Of a DNA stretch of 64,000 nt, positions 57,201-64,000 are shown piece after piece. Position numbers and translations under genes: made by a program. The stretch's first letter is position 1, and every line of letters begins with the position of its first letter. The stretch lies in contig NW_025408689.1 of the NCBI RefSeq assembly GCF_020360975.1, positions 434,001 to 498,000 of the forward strand, written 5' to 3'. Below the pieces are notes generated by a model. The model saw nothing but the letters and a program-made list of their open reading frames with translations, ran no database searches and was not told the DNA's origin. The stretch comes from Hirsutella rhossiliensis. Lineage: Eukaryota; Ascomycota; Sordariomycetes; Hypocreales; Ophiocordycipitaceae.

Positions 57201-58065
57201 ATAGGAAGCTTTTAAAAGGAGTTTTATAGATAAATAAGAGTATAAAAGAAGTTAAGTTTAGTATACTACTTATAAATAGATAGGTCGACTAAGCGCGCGA
57301 ACTAAAAAGTATAGGCGTACCTTTAAGTATACGTTTACTATAGCTAGGCTAATTAAGGAGCGTAGCTACTATATATATAAGCTATATTAAATAACTATAT
57401 AGCGTTAATAATAAGTATAAGCTTATTCTTCGCGATATATAGATATAATATTAAGCTAGTTTAAATAGTAAGGGCGGAGGGGCCGCTAGCGCTAGAAGTA
57501 AAGGGGGCGAGGGAGCTTACTTAAAGGATAAGAGAGGTAAATAACTTCCTATAAACCGCTATTATCGCGGTATAAGTAAGATAAGAGGAAACGGTAAGCT
57601 AAAAGAAAGCCTTAATAAAGAGGTTTAAAGTAAGTAATAAAGTATAGGTAGATATAGCTAAATATATAACTAACTAGCTATATAGGAAGCTTAACTAGCT
57701 ATACTAAAAGTATACTATAATATAAGTAGTAAGCTTATATATAGTTAAGCTTAATATACTAAGGAGGGTATATAAAAAGCTTTATATAGAATTTCTCTAC
57801 TAAGCGGTAAAGAACCTACTACTTAGATAGGTAGTCGATAACTACTAACCGCTCCTAGTAATTAAAGAGGATAATAAGCCTAAGTATATCGTCGAAGAGA
57901 TTTAGCGAGCGCAGTAAAAGTAAAGAGGGAGGGGTAGATAGTAATAGGTACTTATAAAATAGTAAGGGTATATAAACCTATCTTAGTACCTACTAAATAA
58001 CTTCTAGGAGATAGAAGCCTTAAAGGGATTTAAGAGATAGTAAGGAAATATAAGAGAGAATAATA
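54240..58065 (+). pseudogene. Element I pol with chromodomain, RIP-degraded
   Basis: Long plus-strand pol. Protease with LIDTSYNYYTIVS (D-T-G to D-T-S) at about 54275. Reverse transcriptase shows KVNLIRLSSFLAAALILFT (GFIRPS.SPA.APVLFV) at about 55010, then YALPLI, and FIKLDIIAAFYKI at about 55190; the catalytic motif is AYIDNVLIY at about 55380, so the second Asp is Asn. RNase H at about 55850-56150. Integrase zinc-binding region about 56760-56880 and core about 56960-57400 (INFIVKLLLTKIKGVKYL). A chromodomain at about 57880-58060 reads KYIVEEI, RGRGR, VLIK and LLNNF.EIEALKGFK. Stops are TAG/TAA at Gln/Trp codons. Confidence 0.82.
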
Positions 58066-58084
58066 AAAAAAGGGCGAGAGAAAG

Positions 58085-58341
58085 TATAAAAGCGCTACTA
58101 AGAGGTATAGGCTAATAAAGCACTTAGGTATATAGTATTAATATATCGGTAGGGTATTAGTAGGGAATTATACCTACCCTACTTATATATTATAAACTAC
58201 CTACTATTTTAATAAAAGATAAAAAATCCCTCTTCTTATAAGCTTTAGTCTTATAATAAGGAGAATATAATATATATAGCGTAGTACCTTTAGCTATCTC
58301 TACTACCTAACTAATTATACTATAATATATATTCCTTTATA
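58085..58341 (+). repeat. G-family gypsy LTR, 5' copy of G2
   Basis: 257-bp LTR, tataaaagcg to attcctttata, colinear with both LTRs of G1. Confidence 0.93.
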
Positions 58342-58377
58342 ATTTCTAAAGCTTCCCTTTTTAGTTACCTAGTAAAG

Positions 58378-61303
58378 ATAGCTACTTAAAGAAGACTATA
58401 TAACGCTCCTATGGTATAACGTAGTAGTTAACTAGTTAAGGCCTCTTTATTATATATATTAAGTATCTACTTAAGAGATAAAGAATAAGAAGATATATCC
58501 TTAAAATAGACCCTTACTATAGATAGCGTTATAACTATATCGAAGATATTACTACTTATAGGCGTAAGATAACCGTCTTATAAGGAAAAGCTTATAGCTT
58601 TATAAGTATAGGTTAAGGAGCTAGAAGAGATAAAACGCTTATAAGATTATATTATATAATTAAAGGAGGAAATTACTAAACGCGCTAGTGCTATTACTAT
58701 CTATTTAAGGAAGCGTTAATAGTCTTACTCCCTTAAATTAGACGATAGTTATATAGGCGAGGTTAAGATTAAAAATTTCGCTTAATTATCTTAACCTACT
58801 AATATATAAAAACATTTAAACTAAACTTACGATTTAAAGGATGCCTTTAAGGTAGCGCCTAAACGTTTTTATTATAATAAAATAAAGATCCTCTATATAA
58901 TAGATTATAAATATAGCGACTATAAAGCGAGATAGCGCTAATACCTTAAAGAATAAACGCCGATCGACTAAACTAAATATAGTATAGATTAAGTATACTT
59001 TAAAGAATAAATACTTATCTTAATTAAAGATATTATAAATAAGGAGATACTATTAGCGATATAATTAAAGGAGGCTCGCTAATAAGAAGGCTAGTCCTTC
59101 CTAGAGTTTAGCTTATACCTTAACTCCTTAAAGAGGTATTTTAAACGCTTATTAGAAAAAGTACGTGCTCTTACGTTTTTTACTAAGCTAGAGCTATAAC
59201 TTTAAGGCTAAATTAACCTCTACTTAATACTTATTTATACCTACTAATAGGAAGAGCTTATATAAGTCGCCTAACGATATTAGGATATTACTACTAATAA
59301 GAAGCGATATATTAATACTACTTTTACCCTTAAAGGAACCGGGAATAGAAATAGTACTATACCTTAAGGTAGTATATATAAGGGAAGGAATTAAAGAGGC
59401 TAATAAGCTAGGCTAAATCCTTAAGGAAATACTATTAATTCGACTAATAACTAGTAAGCTAGCAATATACTTACTAAGGGCCGAACTAAGGGACGTTATC
59501 GAGGAAGAGGATCTTTTACTTAATTAGGAATTATATATTTCTAATATAATAAGCTAGGATACCTATCTATAGAATATACTAATTCTTTAAAGGTAGAAAC
59601 CTTAGTAAAGACTCTTAGACTTAATACTATAAAATAAGGAAAAGGTAAGATATTAAGGTAAACGCTTCTCCCTTAATAAACTTAATACCTATAAGATAGT
59701 TACTTAAAACTCCTATAATAATATTAAGGCGAAACCCTACTAAATTCCTTATATACTTAGATACTTATAGTACTATTAACCTTATAGATATATACTTTAC
59801 TTAATAGTAAAGATTACTATAAGTAGCGCTATTATACCTTAAGTTATTAAGGCTTAATAATAGTAAGGTAAGGGAGTATAAAGTATAGTTAGTATTACTT
59901 TAAATAATAAATATAAGAGGCACTAAAAAGATAATTACTTATTTCTATATTAGTACTAATAAGTTAACGCTAAACAATTAAGTATTAATCTTTTTATTAG
60001 TTACTACCTTAGAGGATAAATATATCTATATTATCTTATAAAAATAATAGTAGTAGTTTAAGTATTAACTAGGTAGCGAAACCCTATAGAACCCTTATAG
60101 ATTCCTTTAAGAATATAAGAATAAAGTAAGGGTATATATAATAGCGCTTAATCCTAAGCTAATCCCGCTACTAGATAAAGATAAAGATAAAGGGATTTTA
60201 TAAGAAGAATAGGCCGAAATCCTACTAACTCTCTATTAGTTTAAAGATACTTTCTTAGCTAATAAATCCGATTTATTACTAGCTAAAAAGGGAACGGATT
60301 ACTTAATTAATTTAATCCTTAATATAAAACCCCCTTATAGACTAATTTACCCTCTATTATAAAGGGAACTCTAAGTATTACGTAACTAGATCTAAGACGC
60401 GATAAGAAGGAAAATAATCTAAGAGTTAAAGAGCCTAGCTAGGGCGCTTATCCTTTTTATTTTAAAAAAGGATAGTACCTTACGGCTATATATAGACTAC
60501 TAAGGACTTAACTAGGTTATATAAAAGAATTAGTACCCTTTACCCTTTATTTTAGAGATTATTAGCCGCTATTAAGGAGCTAAGTATTTTTCTAAGATTA
60601 ATATATAGAATATATATTAATATATTTAAATTTAAGAAGGAGATAAATAAAAGACTGCTTTTTAAACGCGTTATAGATATTTCGAATACCTAGTAATACC
60701 CTTTAAACTTACTAACGTACTAGCTATATTTTAAAGCTATATTTATTAGGCGCTTAAAGGGCTTATAAATATAATTTATATAGTTTACCTTAATAATATC
60801 TTTATATACTCTAAGATAAGAGAAGAATATACTAAATACTTAGGATAAGTAATAGAAAAGCTAAGGGCTATAAAGCTTTATATAAAACTATTAAAGTATA
60901 TCTTTTATTAATAATTAGTTAAGTTCCTTAGGTTTATTTTATCTATTAATAGGGTATTAATAGACCCTTAATAAGTAAAGGTAATAGCCTAATAGCCTAA
61001 ACCTATAACTTACTATAATATCTAGGTTTTCCTTAGGTTCTATAATTTTTACTAACGATTTATATATAGGTATTTTAGAGATATAGCGCCCTTAACTATA
61101 TTACTAAAAGGGAGTAAGAATAAAAAGAAGCTAAGGAGTATAGAGCTAAACCTTACTAAATAGGTAGCGTTTTAAGATCTTAAGGATACTTTTTAAAGAG
61201 CTTTACTCCTTTAATATTATAATCTAGAAAGACGTATTTATATCGAAATAAATATATTATAATTCGTAATAGTAAGAATTATCTCTTAACTTAATAATAA
61301 AGG
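58378..61303 (+). pseudogene. G2 gag and pol to RNase H start, RIP-degraded
   Basis: Colinear with G1 gag-pol. Start ATA at 58378 corresponds to the G1 start at 11095. The RT catalytic motif near 60785 reads VYLNNIF, so both aspartates are Asn here against one in G1, showing stronger decay. The frame ends at the H2 insertion, after aaagg. Confidence 0.85.
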
Positions 61304-61752
61304 TATTACGACTATAGCTACTAGGCCGCTAACGGTCGACCGCGTTAAGTATATAACACGGTCTAACGGATAAATAGTTAGCATAACTATCTAATAGATA
61401 TAGGATTAAGGGGATCGTAGAGATCTAAGTAATCTAGGATTAATAGGATTACTACGCTCTATATAATCTAATATTAGGGATTATAGCTAGGCCTATAATC
61501 TAAGGATAGTCTCTATAGGTATATATAGCTACCTACTTTTACTTCTTTAGATAGATAGCTCTTTAGCTTTTAATATAGATCTTTATTACGATTTATCTCT
61601 AATTCTAATTACCTAGTTATAGTCTATAGTCTACGACCTCCGACTTATTACTAACGTAATATACTTATTATTACTTAGACCACGCCCTATTATATCTATT
61701 AATATAAACCCCTCGATAGGTTTATCCTTTAAGAATAATACCGGTCGTTATA
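61304..61752 (+). repeat. H-family gypsy LTR, 5' copy of H2
   Basis: 449-bp LTR, tattacgac to gtcgttata, the reverse complement of the H1 LTRs with few differences. Confidence 0.93.
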
Positions 61753-61813
61753 TATTAAAAGCTCTTTTTTAGTATAATACCGCGTTACTCTAAGTAATAT
61801 CGTAACTATTAAT

Positions 61814-64000
61814 ATACTTATATAGTAAGCTAGATTAATTAACTCTAGAGCTACTATATCGCCTTAGGATATAATATATAAGATTATTACCCTTTAATAT
61901 AAGGTATAGTTACTTAGGAATAAAGGAGGTAATAAATAAGTTAAGGACCTTAGAGAAGTAGTTAAACTAAAATAGCTAGGACTATTCGATAGTACTTATA
62001 GCACGCTTCGAGACTTTCTTACCTAACTTAAGGCTTACTATTAGTTTTACCCTATTAAACTCTTAGACCTAGTTAAAAAGGTACTCTACGTAGGAAATTA
62101 TTTATCTAAAACGGTACTCGCTTAGTTTAGACCTATTATAAGGGATTTTCTCGATAACTAACTAGCGCGATAAGATAATAAGATAGATAAAGTCTTTATT
62201 AGTTTTTAAGGATTTAAAGAAGCTATTATAAAGGTATTTAGAATAACTAATAAGGAATAAGAAGCTAAATAGAAACTTTAAGAACTTTAATAAAGGATCT
62301 TAGTATTAGATTATACTACGAAGTTCCGTTAAGTTACCTTTAAACTTAATTAAGATAACGAACCTCTTATATTATAATTCTATAACGGGCTTAAAGAAGA
62401 AGTTAAGGACGAGCTCTATAAGGAAAATCGACCTAATAACCTCTTAGACTATATTACTATAGTAGTATAAATCGACGATAGATAGTATACGCGACGCTAA
62501 GAAAAGAAATAAGGAAGAGGAAACTAAAACCCTTCTTATAAGAATAACTTTAACTAACGCGCTAACTATAAAAAGAAGCGCGAAACTCCTATTACCTATA
62601 CTTATATAACTAACCTAAGTAGGATAGATCTAAATATAATATAGAAAAGTAAAGGAAAGTATTTTAACTATAGGAAACTTAGATATTACTCTAAGGAATA
62701 TAGATAAACCTATAAGGAAAAGAAAACTTACTAGGTACTAGCCCTAAAAGGTAAGAAATACTTAAACGCTACTAATAGATAAGAACTAAAGTATAAACTC
62801 CTTAGTTAGACTATATACTATAATAATAAATATATAGTATACTTAAGTAATATAAACGGTATTAGATAGTTCCTAAAGCTATTAAAGAAGACCTTTATAA
62901 TAATATAATAAAGGGATCTTAAAATATAGAAATAAGCTAAATTCGTAGAACTAGAATACCCTTATCCTAAAAGAGTCTCTTAAAACTAGATTAAAAAAAA
63001 CGGTAAATAATTCTAGGAAGATATATAAAATAAAAATTAATAATAACGATAGGTAGTTTACTAATAATATAGTAAAGAAGATATAAATATAGCCCTTATA
63101 CTTATAAAACTTAGATAATAACTTAAGGAGAAATAATAAAGTATTAATAATATAAGCTCTAAAGAATAAGAAATACTTAGAGAAACGGAAGATAAGAATA
63201 AACTTATACTACTACCCTTACTATTAAGGGAAAACGCTATAATTAAAGAATACGCTTTATACTTTAAAGAATTTAAAGAAATACTTAAAATTAGAACCTA
63301 ATAAATACCTTAAATTCTTATAGAAAACTAATAAGCTATATTAATTCGATATTAACTAGCACTATATAAAGGAGACTATACTATAGCTATCGCTATAGTC
63401 GATACCTTTATAGCTCTATAACGAGAATAGTAACTATAAGAAGAATTTAAAGACGATCTATAAATACTACTTACTTATAAGTACTATAAGTATATTTTAT
63501 AGATATTATACGTTTACCTAGATTATATAATATACTTTTAGATAAAGGTATAATATAACGCCTTCCTAGTTAAGTTTAAAAGATAAGTACTTTTAAAACC
63601 CTACCTAAGTATAAAACTAAACTACTAGAAAATTAATTAATGCTACCTAAACGACTAAGTTATATTATTAGAACCTAATTATAGCACGCTACTTAAATAC
63701 TATAATAATTACGGTTTATTAACGAGATATCTTTTAGAGATATATAAAATCTATAAATACGCTAAAATAATAAAATAGTATAACGCTACTCGCTTTAAGG
63801 TATCTAAACCCTTAATCTTTTAAAGACTTATATAATAAGTTAAATATAATAAAGAAGATTATAATAAATATATATACCTAAACTATAGAATTTATAAATA
63901 TAAAAAAGCATAAGTATAGTATAAATAATATAATAGTATATAAAAGATTATTAATAATACGTATAAAGGCTATAAGCTATATTCGACTAAGGAAGAATTA
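61814..64000 (+). pseudogene. H2 gag, RIP-degraded, partial
   Basis: Same order as H1 gag: start ATA (61814, from ATG), gag core about 61950-62300, basic region about 62540, zinc knuckle reading YFNYRKLRYYSKEYR about 62660-62705, then the unassigned segment (EYALYFKEFKEILK near 63250) to the window end. Confidence 0.78.

Larger units (their letters stand above)
53965..58084 (+). mobile_element. Gypsy chromovirus I, 5' end missing, 3' end cut by G2
   Basis: Plus-strand gypsy-type element from the end of gag to the chromodomain. Its 5' LTR and most of gag are absent, and its 3' LTR is not seen because G2 begins at 58085, directly after the chromodomain. The pol is a different family from G and H: the protease, RT and integrase readings are not alignable with them by eye. 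Confidence 0.8.
58085..61303 (+). mobile_element. Gypsy chromovirus G2, 5' half, cut by H2
   Basis: Second copy of the G family: 257-bp 5' LTR (58085-58341), gag, protease, reverse transcriptase and the start of RNase H, colinear with 10802-14010 of G1. It is broken at 61304 by H2. The left flank is gaaag (58080-58084) at the end of element I. The 3' half lies outside the window. Confidence 0.92.
61304..64000 (+). mobile_element. Gypsy chromovirus H2, 5' part, runs off the window
   Basis: Second H copy, in plus orientation: 449-bp 5' LTR then gag and the unassigned post-knuckle segment, colinear with H1 from 53806 down to about 51120. Inserted into G2 after aaagg (61299-61303); the right end is outside the window. 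Confidence 0.93.

Noticed and set aside
1..64000. CRISPR array, tRNA, rRNA, plasmid or phage features
   Set aside because: No regularly spaced short repeats and no recognisable RNA gene; the content is eukaryotic LTR retrotransposons.

Overview
The window looks like a block of filamentous-fungal (ascomycete-type) heterochromatin built almost entirely of nested LTR retrotransposons. CpA/TpG dinucleotides are largely replaced by TpA, and reading frames recognisable as gag-pol are broken almost only by TAA/TAG where CAA, CAG or TGG is expected, with almost no TGA. That is the footprint of repeat-induced point mutation (RIP). The species cannot be named from this sequence. I see no intact host gene, no rRNA or tRNA gene and no CRISPR array.

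I use letters for the elements. Copia family 1 (LTR about 475-490 bp, TGTCGCGAAG...CGCGAGA): A (1-5037, +, 5' end outside), C (5038-7655, -), E (9718-27758, +), F (19177-23075, -), M (lone LTR 30286-30764), N (33450-39257, +) and B (41473-47811, -, complete and least mutated). Copia family 2: K (internal 7656-9585; its 5' LTR, about 566 bp, is split by E into 9586-9717 and 27764-28197), plus a solo K-type LTR at 21417-21984 inside F. Chromodomain Ty3/gypsy elements: G1 (10802-18609, complete) and G2 (58085-61303, cut by H2), with 257-bp LTRs; H1 (39613-53806, complete but split by B) and H2 (61304-64000, +), with 449-bp LTRs; and I (53965-58084, +). L (28198-30285, -) is a further gypsy fragment carrying a 350-bp tandem duplication.

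The nesting can be read from target-site duplications and interrupted frames. A sits in C, C in K and K in L. E sits in K's 5' LTR (TSD agaag), G1 and F sit in E (TSDs atacy and tttta), and the K-type solo LTR sits in F (tagat). B sits in H1 (ttagt), H1 in a short lightly mutated island (ctttt), and H2 in G2, which itself lies at the end of I.

Two stretches stand out from ordinary retroelement content. At 32179-33449 a RIP-degraded plus-strand frame contains an 84-codon segment (32419-32670) that aligns with the histone fold of histone H3/CENP-A, followed by a long Gln/Arg/Gly-rich extension. It is cut by copia N. At about 16400-17971, between pol and the 3' LTR of G1, an antisense reading frame of about 520 codons carries the same CAA/CAG-to-stop decay and matches no retroelement domain I recognise. 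Also notable are the roughly 500-bp island that escaped heavy RIP, a copia primer site that looks complementary to the anticodon region of initiator tRNA, and an element (N) whose 3' end stops at the LTR boundary.
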